55,283 nt of DNA from an uncultured Oscillospiraceae bacterium (GTDB lineage Bacteria; Bacillota; Clostridia; Oscillospirales; Oscillospiraceae): assembly GCA_944385365.1 (NCBI GenBank), contig CALWWW010000016.1:1-55283 (forward strand), read 5' to 3'. A program made the translations under genes and the position numbers. Each line of letters opens with the position of its first letter. Positions within the stretch are counted from its first letter, which is position 1. Below are positions 1 through 12,681 of this stretch, one piece after another. The notes under the pieces were generated by a model, which worked only from the letters and a program-made list of their open reading frames with translations, searched no databases and was not told the DNA's origin.

Positions 1-77
1 CGGAAAAGGCCCGGCGAGCACCGCAGACACACGGGTGGTGGGCAGCCCTCATAAGAAAAAAATCGAGTAAAACTTTT
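1..77. repeat. Right end of an R1 intergenic element (R1-A, cut by window edge)
   Basis: The stretch ends in the R1 terminal sequence AAATCGAGTAAAACTTTT (complete at base 77). The preceding bases match the right arm of the R3 palindrome that also forms the right end of R1-C near 11.94-12.0 kb (shared AAAAGGCCCGGCGA and CGCAGACACAC). It lies 21 bases beyond the stop codon of the minus-strand SLH gene. Only this end is visible. Confidence 0.75.
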
Positions 78-97
78 CAGGCTTAGTGCGGTGGAAA

Positions 98-1342
98 TTA
101 GAACAGGCTGTCCGGCTCCTCATTCATACGGTCTTCCAACAGGCAAGCTGTGGCATACAGCAGGTTAGCGGCGTCACGGCGGGTCATAATCTCGTCGTAG
201 GCAGCCACCGGCAGACCGGCTTCATCCAGGGCGCAGACGGCCTCGGCGGCCCAGGCGGGCACACTTTCGTCGGCCAACTGGCCGGAAACCTCCGTCACAG
301 CGGGCAGCTGCAACACATTCTGTACCATTACGGCGGCTTCCGCGGCGGTCAGCTCCGCCGTGGGACGGAACACCACGCCGTCATCCTGGGTGGTACCGGA
401 GATATACCCGGCCCGCAGAGCCGACACGATATAGGGCCGCATCCAGGCAGGCGTCAGGGATTCATCGTCAAAACCGGAAGTCATCTGGGCATCGTCGGGC
501 TTCAACTCCGTCAGCTGGGACAGCATCACCAGGAATTCACCACGGGTCACGGCCTTGTCCGGGTTGAAGCACAGGGTACCGCCTACGGACTCGCCGGAGA
601 ACAGCTGCCGCTCCCGCAGCCACAGGGCCGTGAAGTGGTCGCCGTCGCCCTCCATATCGCTGTACGTGATCTTGTCCATGGGCTTGAGAATTTCAATTTC
701 CACCGTGGCTTCGTTGGATACGTTGCCTGCGGCGTCGGTGACGGTGTAGGTGAACCGGTCGGAGCCCACCTTGTTGTTGGCGGGGGTATAGGTGTACGTG
801 CCGTCGGCCCGCAGTTCCACCTCGCCGCGCTTGGGTGCGCCGGTGAGCTCATAGCGGAGACTGTCGCCCTCCGGGTCCGTCACGTCCAGCGTGCCGTCGT
901 TGGCAATGTTCTTGTACGTTTCCAGCGTGCCGTCCTGGGCCGTGGGGGCGTGGTTTTCTCCGGAAGAAATGGAGATGGATACAGTCTGCGTCTCGCCCAG
1001 GCCCTCTTCGGTGATGGGCAGATAGCAGACGGCGGCTTCCTGATCGCCGGTGCAGACGGGCCGCAGCGTCAGACTGGTCAGAGCCGAAGCGGGCAGCACG
1101 TCGCCGGCTTGCAGAACCCGGTTTCCGTAGCACAGCTTGCCAACGGAGGGAGCCGGGACCTCGGTGAGAAAAATACCGGTCAGCTGCTGGCTGTCGGCAA
1201 AGTCCGCCGCTTCAAAACAGTAGACGGCGTCATACAGCGTTTCCCGCTGGGCAGCGGCCGCACCGGTGGCCAGCACACAGACGCAGAGCACCGCGCCCGC
1301 CGCCGGGGCCACGCGGCGCAGGGGAGAGAAATTGGATGTCAA
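98..1342 (-). CDS. Secreted SLH-domain protein with an Ig/cadherin-like domain
   Basis: 414 residues. The likely start is TTG, because an AAGGAGG ribosome site lies about 8 bases upstream and no better ATG fits. Residues about 10-31 form a signal peptide (hydrophobic run ending in ATGAAAA). Residues about 130-218 resemble a bacterial cadherin/Ig-like domain, with DPEGDSLRYEL and GSDRFTYTVTDAAGN. Residues about 235-405 look like surface-layer homology repeats (VTRGEFLVML, FRPTAELTAAEAAVMV, MTRRDAANLLY), which in this family hold proteins on the cell-wall polymer. It is probably a surface protein; its ligand is unknown. It lies downstream of the CAP gene on the same strand, separated by an R2 element. 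Its 3' end abuts the R1-A terminal repeat and no classical terminator is seen. Confidence 0.82.
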   Translation of the reverse strand: MTSNFSPLRRVAPAAGAVLCVCVLATGAAAAQRETLYDAVYCFEAADFADSQQLTGIFLTEVPAPSVGKLCYGNRVLQAGDVLPASALTSLTLRPVCTGDQEAAVCYLPITEEGLGETQTVSISISSGENHAPTAQDGTLETYKNIANDGTLDVTDPEGDSLRYELTGAPKRGEVELRADGTYTYTPANNKVGSDRFTYTVTDAAGNVSNEATVEIEILKPMDKITYSDMEGDGDHFTALWLRERQLFSGESVGGTLCFNPDKAVTRGEFLVMLSQLTELKPDDAQMTSGFDDESLTPAWMRPYIVSALRAGYISGTTQDDGVVFRPTAELTAAEAAVMVQNVLQLPAVTEVSGQLADESVPAWAAEAVCALDEAGLPVAAYDEIMTRRDAANLLYATACLLEDRMNEEPDSLF

Positions 1343-1449
1343 GGGAAATACCTCCTTTTGGATTTGTCAGAGGTATTGTTTGCTATGACAGGAGAAATAT
1401 TCGAGACTGTAAAAAAACTTCTGGAAGAGTTTTCGGCAGAGCGGACAGG

Positions 1450-1675
1450 AAAGCGCGGGGGACTGCAAGCCCCCCGCGCCCTAGGCTGTCAAAAAACCTG
1501 TTCAGACTGCCGCGACAGAGCAGCAGGGGGTGTGTGCGGGGGACAAAAAGTCCCCTGCACCTATTTCAATAGACCGAAAATTCAACTTTTTCAAAGTTGA
1601 ATTTTCGCCCTGAGCTTGGCAAAAATACTTTTTTGACAAGCTCAGGCGCGGGAGACTGCAAGCCCCCCGCGCCCG
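1450..1675 (-). repeat. R2 intergenic hairpin element, copy a
   Basis: Reverse complement of the element at 22229-22432. Shared parts are a hairpin at 1609-1646 (arms CCTGAGCTTG and CAAGCTCAGG), a hairpin at 1575-1607 (arm CGAAAATTCAACTTT), GGTCTATTGAAAT, the GGGGAC/GTCCCC hairpin and a block reading CCCCCTGCTGCTCTGTCGCG. A 21-bp sequence starting GACTGCAAGCCCCCCGCGCC occurs directly repeated at 1461 and 1654, flanking the element; each copy is itself part of a GC hairpin. It fills the 363-bp gap between two secreted-protein genes. No coding sequence is supported here. Confidence 0.75.
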
Positions 1676-1705
1676 GTTTCCGTCTTCTGATGATTCTGGA
1701 ATTGC

Positions 1706-2398
1706 TCAGCGATTGACAAACCACTGGGTCCAGTAGCCGTCCACATGGCCCACGCCGATCTCCGTGTACTTGTCCGAGAGAATGTTGGCCCGGTGACCGG
1801 GGGAATTCATCCAGCCGTCCACCACGGCTTCCGCCGTGCGGTAGCCCATGGCGATGTTCTCCGCGGCGGCCCGGTAGGTGATGCCCTGAGAGCCCATCAT
1901 TTCAAAGGGCGTGCCGTAAGTGGGGCTGTTGTGGTCAAAATACCGGTTATCCCGCATGTCCTGGGACTTGAGCCGTGCGCCGTCGCTCAAATCGGCGCTG
2001 AGGGTCAGGGGAGACAGGCCGTAGGCGGCGCGTTCCTGGTTGACCAGGGCCACCACCTGCCGCTCCAGGGAGCTGACGGAACCGCTGTCCGGCGTGGTAT
2101 CCGTGCCGGGCTTGTTGTCGGTGTCCGGGGTGGTGTCCGGCTTGCTGTCGGTATCGGGCGTGGTGTCGATGTCGGGCGTGTTGTCCGTATCGGGCGTCGT
2201 ATCAATGTCGGGGGTGTTGTCTGTATCCGGCGTCGTGTCCGGCACCGTTTGGTCGGGGCAGAGCTGAATCCAATTCCAGTTGTTCCAGTTCCATTGCCAT
2301 TGGGGCCGGGCGGCGGACGCCGGAGTGACCATGGCGCCGGTCAGCAGCAGGGCCGCCAGAGCGGCGGAGACGGTACGATATGTATGTTTCTGGTTCAT
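1706..2398 (-). CDS. Secreted CAP (SCP/PR-1) domain protein
   Basis: 230 residues, with an ATG 9 bases after AGGAGG. Residues about 1-29 are a signal peptide ending ASA. A short Trp/Asn-rich stretch follows, then an acidic low-complexity linker (about residues 45-105) built from repeated PDTD, PDID and NTP units. The C-terminal 120 residues are a CAP domain, with VNQERAAYGLSPL, the HNSPTYGTPFEMM region, AAENIAMGY and WMNSPGHRANILS. Bacterial CAP proteins of this kind (YkwD-like) are extracellular, and most have no assigned enzymatic function. The repeated linker may vary in length between strains. It is transcribed away from the DUF4364 gene. Confidence 0.9.
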   Translation of the reverse strand: MNQKHTYRTVSAALAALLLTGAMVTPASAARPQWQWNWNNWNWIQLCPDQTVPDTTPDTDNTPDIDTTPDTDNTPDIDTTPDTDSKPDTTPDTDNKPGTDTTPDSGSVSSLERQVVALVNQERAAYGLSPLTLSADLSDGARLKSQDMRDNRYFDHNSPTYGTPFEMMGSQGITYRAAAENIAMGYRTAEAVVDGWMNSPGHRANILSDKYTEIGVGHVDGYWTQWFVNR

Positions 2399-2478
2399 TT
2401 TGCATTACCTCCTGGCCATATGGTAACAAAAAGTTACAAAGAATTACAAGCTGTAATATTTTCCATGGGAGAACTTCC

Positions 2479-2507
2479 TTGTACTTTGCCGTCAAATGGG
2501 CTATAAT
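2479..2507 (+). promoter_or_regulatory. Promoter of the DUF4364 gene
   Basis: -35 TTGTAC (2479-2484), 17-base spacer, -10 TATAAT (2502-2507), consistent with a SigA promoter 67 bases ahead of the start codon. Confidence 0.7.
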
Positions 2508-2522
2508 GGAGCATAATTAACA

Positions 2523-2558
2523 TAGAAAGAACCGTAGAAAGAACCGTAGAAAGAACCA
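2523..2558 (+). repeat. Three tandem 12-bp repeats in the DUF4364 leader
   Basis: The unit TAGAAAGAACCG occurs three times head to tail; the last copy ends in A instead of G. It lies between the promoter and the ribosome site (GAGGTG) of the gene at 2574, so it would be in the 5' UTR. Confidence 0.9.
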
Positions 2559-2573
2559 TAACGAGGTGAGCCG

Positions 2574-3161
2574 ATGGAACAGCGTGGATTTATCCACTCC
2601 ATGATGGATGTAAAAGTATTGATACTCTATGCCATGAGCCGGGTGGAAGGGACGGCCACAGCTCAGAAAATTTACGAGTTGTGCTTCCAGGACGACTGCG
2701 TCAGTTATTTTGATATTCAGGAGGCGCTGCCGCAGCTGGCGGCCTCGGGCCATCTGGCCCTGCTGGGGGACAACACCTATGAGATCACTGCCGAGGGCCG
2801 GGAGACCGGCGCGCTGGTGGAGGATTCTCTGGCCTATCCGGTGGCCCAGCGGGTGGAGGCGGCGGTGGCCCAGTACAACCGGGAGCAGCGGCGGCAAAAC
2901 CGCATCCGTGCCGAAATCCATGCACGGGACAACGGCGATTATACCGTGGCCATGGGGCTCCACGACCATATGGGCAGTCTGATGTCCCTGGAGCTGATGG
3001 CCCCGTCGGAGCAGCAGGCGAAACGCATGGCCGATGCGTTCCGCAACCATGCCGAGGAGATCTTCCAGCAGATCATGGCCGTGATGCTGGAGCGCACCGA
3101 GGGACGGCGCAGTTCCAAGGGGTCCGCCGCCGGAAATTCCGGTGAAAACCAGGAAGTCTGA
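2574..3161 (+). CDS. DUF4364 family protein
   Basis: 195 residues. The sequence matches the DUF4364 family of Clostridia: an N-terminal winged-helix-like part (VKVLILYAMSRVEGTATAQ, DIQEALPQLAASGHL) followed by a C-terminal alpha/beta part that probably mediates dimer or ligand contacts. Function is not established; the HTH-like N-terminus suggests a transcriptional regulator (inference). It has its own promoter and a three-copy repeat in its leader. The following hpf gene has a separate promoter, so the two are probably independent. Confidence 0.8.
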   Translation: MEQRGFIHSMMDVKVLILYAMSRVEGTATAQKIYELCFQDDCVSYFDIQEALPQLAASGHLALLGDNTYEITAEGRETGALVEDSLAYPVAQRVEAAVAQYNREQRRQNRIRAEIHARDNGDYTVAMGLHDHMGSLMSLELMAPSEQQAKRMADAFRNHAEEIFQQIMAVMLERTEGRRSSKGSAAGNSGENQEV

Positions 3162-3211
3162 GAACTTTTTCTAGGTAAATCATTGACATTGTGAAGCTGC
3201 ACATTTTTGGC

Positions 3212-3239
3212 TTGCAAAATGGTCGATATGTGGTATAAT
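3212..3239 (+). promoter_or_regulatory. Promoter of hpf
   Basis: -35 TTGCAA (3212-3217), 16-base spacer, -10 TATAAT (3234-3239). A second TTGACA lies at 3183 but is too far away to pair with this -10. Confidence 0.7.
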
Positions 3240-3295
3240 ATGCACAGGGAAACTATACCAAAGGTCCCCGGAGGGGGACGAAAGGAGCGACGCAT

Positions 3296-3838
3296 ATGAA
3301 AATCCAGTTTCTTGAGAAAAAGCTCAACCTGCCCGGCACCGTTCGTGACTACGCCGAGAAGAAGGTCACCAAGCTGGATCGCTATTTCCGTGATGACGCT
3401 GAGGCCCTGGTTGCTTTCAGTGTAGAGAAAAACCGGAATATCGTGGAGCTCACGGTTCATGCCGCCAATACCTACTTCCGCGCCAGCGAGAGTACGTCCG
3501 ACATGTTCGCGTCCATCGACGCGGCCGTTGGTACCATTGAGGGGCAGATCCGTAAGAATAAAACGCGGTTGGCCCGCCGTATCCGTCAGGATGCATTTGT
3601 ACGGTCTCCCGAGGCCGTTTCCTCCTTTGCTCCCGAGGAGCCGGAGGAGGGCGAGTTCAACCTGATCCGCACCAAGTCCTTCCCCATGAAGCCCATGACC
3701 CGTGACGAGGCCATCCTGCAGATGAACCTGCTGGACCATACCTTCTTCGCATTCCGCGATGAGGAGAACGGCGGCGCATTTGCCGTGGTCTATAAGCGCC
3801 ACAACGGCGGTTATGGTCTCATCGAGGACACCCCGTAA
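3296..3838 (+). CDS. hpf: Ribosome hibernation promoting factor, long form
   Basis: 180 residues, starting ATG after AAAGGAG. Residues 1-100 form the HPF/YfiA RNA-binding domain that sits in the decoding centre of the 30S subunit (MKIQFLEKKLNLPGTV, then basic KKVTKLDRYF). Residues about 120-180 are the C-terminal dimerisation domain of long HPFs (IRTKSFPMKPMTRDEAILQM, LDHTFFAFRDEENG), which pairs two 70S ribosomes into an inactive 100S dimer in stationary phase. Length and domain order are typical of Firmicutes. It is monocistronic, with its own promoter and an intrinsic terminator. Confidence 0.96.
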   Translation: MKIQFLEKKLNLPGTVRDYAEKKVTKLDRYFRDDAEALVAFSVEKNRNIVELTVHAANTYFRASESTSDMFASIDAAVGTIEGQIRKNKTRLARRIRQDAFVRSPEAVSSFAPEEPEEGEFNLIRTKSFPMKPMTRDEAILQMNLLDHTFFAFRDEENGGAFAVVYKRHNGGYGLIEDTP

Positions 3839-3854
3839 TTGTATAGTGTTTCCC

Positions 3855-3887
3855 GGCCGGACACCTTCGGGTGTCCGGCCCTTCTTT
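3855..3887 (+). terminator. Intrinsic terminator of hpf
   Basis: Arms GGCCGGACAC and GTGTCCGGCC around a CTTCGG loop, followed by CTTCTTT. Confidence 0.9.
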
Positions 3888-3918
3888 GTGGGAATGTTGA
3901 AATTTCCGATGATCCCCA

Positions 3919-4594
3919 TATGGCGGTATTGGAGAAAAAGATAAAAGTTTTACTCGATTTTTTTCAAAAAATCGCGGTTTCCAAAGGCAGAGCCTTTGGT
4001 CGCCCGCCGCAGCGGGCGAAATACCCGCGCCGCGCACGGCGCGAAATCCCTAATCGTCCATAGCGCCATCCGCAGATGGCGCAATCCCCACGGCGAAGCC
4101 GTAAGGCCGCCGTCCCCACCCCATCACGGGGTGGTGGACGACGGCCTTTTACGGTACCCGGTATCGTTTTTCCCACATTGGGGCGCAATCGGAACCCCCT
4201 GCCGGCGGCGGGGGCAAGCCCCCGCCCTACACAGCGGAACCAATCGGCCTGTGGAAAATGGCGACTGCCTACCAGTGGCGGCACACAGGTGCCGCCCTAC
4301 GTTCTTTATTGGTGGTATGTTCGTGTTTGCGGGCTGGCAGATGACCCCCGCCGTCCACCCCGTGGGGGCGGCGGCGAGGGCCATGGCCTGCGGCCAGGGG
4401 TTGCGCCATCTGCGGATGGCGCTTGGGATGACAGGGGATTTCGCCCGCTGCGGCGGGCAGGTGTTTCGCTGGCTGCGGCCAGCGGGAGTTTCGCGCCGTG
4501 CGCGGCGCGACCGGGGCGCTGCCCCTGGACCCCGCGATTTTTTGAAAAAAATCGAGTAAAACTTTTTATTTTGCGTTCCCAATACTGCCATGCG
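3919..4594. repeat. R1 intergenic element, copy B (both ends present)
   Basis: About 620-bp core with terminal inverted repeats: AAAAGTTTTACTCGATTTT at 3944 and its reverse complement ending near 4565. Beyond both ends lies a shared outer motif (CATATGGCGGTATTGG at 3919; CCAATACTGCCATGCG-like in reverse near 4580-4594). Inside, hairpins with loop CGCA in the left half have stems CGCCCGC, CGCGCCG and GCGCCATC; hairpins with loop TGCG in the right half have the same stems plus CGCTGGC. The middle holds a large palindrome (AAGGCCGCCGTCCCCACCCC) and GTAGGGC-type hairpins. Open frames here are repeat translations, not genes. Confidence 0.85.
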
Positions 4595-5038
4595 GGACTC
4601 CTGGTGACGGCAGGGGATTGGGCAAAATGACAGATTTCCTGCAACAGCAGTTTAACAGAATACTGTGCAATAGAATATAAAAACAGGTGTCTATATGACA
4701 AAAACATATGGTCAAAATCTGTATTTGATGGATAGACGGGTGGAAAATCCGAAAAACATCGGTATCAAACGGAATTTCATGGTGCAAGACAGAGTTTTTG
4801 TTTTGAAAATCCGATGACGGTAATGTAAATAATTTGGGGCCTGCCGGGACCTTTGATTCTGGATAAATCGTACAAACTTTTTTAGATGGGGGAATTCCTG
4901 TTTGACCTAGCCCGGTAAACGTCGTATAATCTCCGTAAAATATAGAGGATATGATTGGGAGTTTGGGAAAACGCTTCGGCATGTTCGTCGTTTTCACCAA
5001 AAAACTCCCCGGTCCGGAAAGGTCAAGGTGAAGCGGTT
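4595..5038 (+). promoter_or_regulatory. gltB upstream region with SigA promoter
   Basis: An AT-richer 440-bp gap. The one clear signal is a promoter: -35 TTGACC (4902-4907), 17-base spacer, -10 TATAAT (4925-4930), giving a 5' UTR of about 100 bases. Nothing that I can recognise as a riboswitch or small gene is present between 4600 and 4900. Confidence 0.75.
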
Positions 5039-9559
<4,521 letters not shown>

Positions 9560-9571
9560 GGAGGGAACGAC

Positions 9572-11041
9572 ATGGGAAAATCCACCGGTTTTATGGAATT
9601 TGAGCGGCGGGAGGACGGCGCGGAAGCGCCCAAGAGCCGCGTGAAGCACTGGGGGGAGTTCCATCGGACCCTTCCCAAAGAGGACCGCATGGAGCAGGGC
9701 GGCCGCTGTATGAACTGCGGCGTCCCGTTCTGCCAGAGCGGCGTCAGCTACGGCGGCGACGTCTTCGGCTGCCCCCTGCACAATCTGATTCCCGAATGGA
9801 ACGATATGCTGTGGAGCGACAACTTCGGCCATGCATTGTCGCGTCTGCTGAAACAGAACAATTTCCCGGAATTCACGGGCCGGGTCTGTCCGGCGCTGTG
9901 TGAGCAGGCCTGTACCTGCGCCGTGGCGGGGAAGCCCGCCGTTACGGTTCGGGAAAATGAGCTGGGCATCATCGAGGACGGCTTTGCCAATGGCCGCATG
10001 GTTCCCAATGTGCCCAAGGTCCATTCCGGCTATAAGGTGGCCATTGTGGGCTCCGGCCCGGCGGGTCTGGCCTGTGCCGACCAGCTGAACCACCGGGGCC
10101 ACAGCGTCACGGTTTTTGAGCGGGAGGACCGGGTGGGCGGTCTGCTGACCTACGGCATCCCCAATATGAAGCTGGACAAGGACATTGTGGACCGCCGGGT
10201 GCGGCTCATGCGGTTTGAGGGCGTGGAGTTCCGGACCAACAGCCCCATTGTGACGAAAGAGGACGCGGAAAAGCTGCTGGCCGACTACGACGCGGTGGTT
10301 CTGGCCTGCGGCGCGGAACAGCCCCGGCCCTACGCCGCCGCTTCCACGGACATTCCCGGCGTCAGCTTCGCTGTGCCTTATCTGAAAGCGGCTACCAAGA
10401 CGCTGCTGGACGGCGTGGAGAACCCCCTGGACGCCAAAGACAAGCATGTGGTGATCATCGGCGCGGGCTATACCAGTTCCGACTGTGTGGCCACGGCCAT
10501 TCGTCAGGGCTGCGCTTCGGTGACCCAGATCATCCGGAAGCCCGCCGAATTGGCCCGCCAGCGGAAAGGGCTGTGGGGCCAGCTGCCGGAGGAGCATGAC
10601 TACGCCATCGAGGAAGCCGTGGCCGTCTTCGGCACGGACCCGCGCCAATATGAAACGGTGCTGACCGGTACGGTGACGGACGAGGAAACGGGCGTGTTAA
10701 AGGCCGTAAAGATCGTGGATGTCCAGTGGATTCGAGTGGACGGCATTGTGATGATGGAGGAACTGACGGAGACGGAGCGGGAGATTCCCGCCGACCTGCT
10801 GCTCATTGCCAACGGCTTTTCCGGCTGCAATACCACGGTGCTGGACGCGTTCGGTCTGGAGCCGGACAGCCGCGGCAACCTGTGCCTGGAGGGACAGGAT
10901 TCCCACGCCACGGCCAGAGAGGGCGTGTTCACCGCCGGTGATATGCGCCGGGGCGCGTCGCTGGTGGTGTGGGCCATTGCCGAGGGCCGCGCCACGGCCA
11001 GGGATGTGGACGAATATTTGACGGGCTATAGAAGCCTGTGA
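9572..11041 (+). CDS. gltD: Glutamate synthase, small (NADPH) subunit
   Basis: 489 residues, ATG after AAGGAGGG. This flavoprotein feeds electrons from NAD(P)H through FAD and 4Fe-4S clusters to GltB. The N-terminal cluster cysteines appear in GGRCMNCGVPFCQSG and in CPALCEQACTCAV. The FAD-binding glycine motif is VAIVGSGPAGLACAD, and the nucleotide site is VVIIGAGYTSSDC. The final GD-box is GVFTAGDMRRGASLVVWA. It is the second gene of the gltBD operon. The stop codon is only about 10 bases from the left end of R1-C and no conventional terminator lies between. Confidence 0.97.
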   Translation: MGKSTGFMEFERREDGAEAPKSRVKHWGEFHRTLPKEDRMEQGGRCMNCGVPFCQSGVSYGGDVFGCPLHNLIPEWNDMLWSDNFGHALSRLLKQNNFPEFTGRVCPALCEQACTCAVAGKPAVTVRENELGIIEDGFANGRMVPNVPKVHSGYKVAIVGSGPAGLACADQLNHRGHSVTVFEREDRVGGLLTYGIPNMKLDKDIVDRRVRLMRFEGVEFRTNSPIVTKEDAEKLLADYDAVVLACGAEQPRPYAAASTDIPGVSFAVPYLKAATKTLLDGVENPLDAKDKHVVIIGAGYTSSDCVATAIRQGCASVTQIIRKPAELARQRKGLWGQLPEEHDYAIEEAVAVFGTDPRQYETVLTGTVTDEETGVLKAVKIVDVQWIRVDGIVMMEELTETEREIPADLLLIANGFSGCNTTVLDAFGLEPDSRGNLCLEGQDSHATAREGVFTAGDMRRGASLVVWAIAEGRATARDVDEYLTGYRSL

Positions 11042-11044
11042 ATA

Positions 11045-12042
11045 AAAGATAAAAGTTTTACTCGATTTTTTTCAAAAAATCGCAGGGGTCCAGGGGGCAG
11101 CGCCCCCGGTCGCCCGCCGCAGCGGGCGAAACTCCCGCTGGCCGCAGCCAGCGAAACACCCGCGCCGCGCACGGCGCGAAATTCCCGCCCGCCGCAGCGG
11201 GCGAAATCCCCCATCGTCCCGAAGCGCCATCCGCAGATGGCGCAATCCCAACGGCAAAGCCGTAAGGCCGCCGTCCCCACCCCATAGCGGGTGGCGGACG
11301 GCGGCCTTTTTGCGGTACCCGGTATCGTTGCCCGTCGTATTGGGGCGCAATCGTAACTACCTACCGGCGGTGCATCCCACCACCATACACCGCACCACCG
11401 TAGGGGCCGGCATCCCTGACGGCCCCGGACGGACTGCGCCATGGACGCGTCAAGGATGCCGCGTCCTACGGAACGGTTACGGATTCGCCCCCATGTGCTG
11501 GCCAACGCCATCCGGTACGGCGCGGCGGCACACACAGGTGCCGCCCTACGAACACGGACGGACTGCCGACATGGGACGTAGGGCGGGACCGGTGTGTCCC
11601 GCCGTCAGTGCGGGTGACGATGATATCCCGGTGCGGTGATGGCATATGGTCCCCGCCGTCCACCCCCGCAGGGGGCGGCGGCGGGGACATGGCCTATGGC
11701 CGGGGGATTGCGCCATCTGCGGATGGCGCTGGGGACGATTGGGGATTTCGCGCCATGCGCGGCGCGGGTGTTTCCCCCGCTGCGGCGGGCGACCAGAGGC
11801 GCTGCCTCTGGACTCCGAGATTTAGGCAACGCGCCGCCGGTTGGCAAGAGGTGTCGGCGAGGAATTTTGTGTCAGAGCAAGGCGCAGCTTTGCAGCCATA
11901 CTGGATGTATGGCAAGAAGCTGCGCCGCGGCTATGGCGCAAAAGGCCCGGCGACACCCGCAGACACACCGGTGGCAAGTTGCCTCACAGAAAAAATCGAG
12001 TAAAACTTTTATCTTTTTCTTACGCGGCGCTGCAATACTGGG
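11045..12042. repeat. R1 intergenic element, copy C (composite, both ends present)
   Basis: The left terminal repeat starts at 11051, ten bases after the gltD stop; the right terminal repeat ends near 12010, with the outer motif CAATACTGGG at about 12031-12040. The left half carries five CGCA-loop hairpins in a row (stems CGCCCGC, CGCTGGC, CGCGCCG, CGCCCGC, GCGCCATC) separated by GAAAYNCC linkers. The middle has GTAGG hairpins with the GCATCC(C/T)TGA loop and the CTGTGT loop. The right half has TGCG-loop hairpins. It also contains the R3 palindrome. At about 960 bp it is the longest copy. Confidence 0.85.
11824..11985. repeat. R3 imperfect palindromic element nested in R1-C
   Basis: About 162 bp. 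The two ends are AGGCAACGCGCCGCCGGT and the inverted partner ACCGGTGGCAAGTTGCCT. Inner inverted blocks include GGCGCAGCTT with AAGCTGCGCC around GCCATACTGGATGTATGGC. Nearly the whole length can fold on itself. The bases before the right R1 end at 1-60 match its right arm, so a second copy probably lies at the window edge. Confidence 0.7.
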
Positions 12043-12056
12043 AAAACAAATGCAAC

Positions 12057-12084
12057 TTGCGGCGGCGCTTTTTCGTGTTATACT
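12057..12084 (+). promoter_or_regulatory. Promoter of the ECF sigma operon
   Basis: -35 TTGCGG (12057-12062), 16-base spacer, -10 TATACT (12079-12084). It looks SigA-like rather than ECF-like, so autoregulation is not evident from the sequence. Confidence 0.6.
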
Positions 12085-12120
12085 GTAGAGGACATCAAAA
12101 CGAAAAAGGAGGTGGCCGCC

Positions 12121-12681
12121 GTGGAGGATGAGGCCATCATTGACCTGTACTGGCAGCGGGACGAGGAAGCCCTGCGCCAGAGTGACAAAAAGTACGGCGC
12201 GTTCTGCCGTCAGATTGCCCTGCGGATTGTGGGCATTCTGGAGGACGCGGAGGAGTGCGTCAACGACACGTGGCTGCGGGCCTGGGAGGCCATGCCGCCG
12301 TCACGGCCCTGCCCCCTGCGGGCATTCCTGGGCCGAATCACAAGAAATCTTTCCTTGGACCGGTATCGGGCCGGGCGGGCCCAGAAGCGGGGAGGCGGTA
12401 CCATGGACGTATTGCTGGAGGAACTGACCCATTGTTTGCCGTCCACGGAATCGGTGGAGGGCCAGTACGACGCCAACGAGACGGCGGCGGTCATCAACCG
12501 CTTTCTGGCGGAGCTGCCGCCGGAAAAACGGCAGATGTTTCTGCGCCGGTATTGGTTCGGTGACAGTGTGGAGGAGATTGCCGGGCGGTTTGCCATGCGG
12601 CCCGGCACGGTCAAGTCCAGTCTCCACCGGCTGCGGCAGCGGCTGCGGGAGACGCTGGAGAAAGAGGGGGTGGCGGTATGA
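12121..12681 (+). CDS. ECF-type RNA polymerase sigma factor
   Basis: 186 residues from the GTG at 12121, eight bases after AAGGAGG; the earlier in-frame GTG at 12112 overlaps the ribosome site and is rejected. Sigma-70 region 2 covers about residues 8-85 (LRIVGILEDAEECVNDTWLR, then RNLSLDRYR). Region 4 covers about 125-182 (LPPEKRQMFLRRYWFGDSVEEI, MRPGTVKSSLHRLRQRL). It would direct RNA polymerase core to an alternative promoter set. The stop overlaps the start of the next gene (ATGA), so the pair is co-translated, as is usual for sigma/anti-sigma pairs. The signal and regulon are unknown. Confidence 0.92.
   Translation: MEDEAIIDLYWQRDEEALRQSDKKYGAFCRQIALRIVGILEDAEECVNDTWLRAWEAMPPSRPCPLRAFLGRITRNLSLDRYRAGRAQKRGGGTMDVLLEELTHCLPSTESVEGQYDANETAAVINRFLAELPPEKRQMFLRRYWFGDSVEEIAGRFAMRPGTVKSSLHRLRQRLRETLEKEGVAV

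Noticed and set aside
4076-4630. Open frames inside R1 elements, with recurring APSADGA and PSADGA peptides
   Set aside because: They arise from translating the palindromic modules in several frames and strands; the reading frame is not kept between copies.
4595-4900. Glutamine or other riboswitch ahead of gltB
   Set aside because: I found no matching core; the mapped promoter lies downstream of this stretch, so it is not in the transcript.
4955-5038. Longer N-terminus for gltB (ATG at 4955)
   Set aside because: The extra 28 residues lack a ribosome site and precede the normal start of the Ntn propeptide; the ATG at 5039 has AAGGTG before it.
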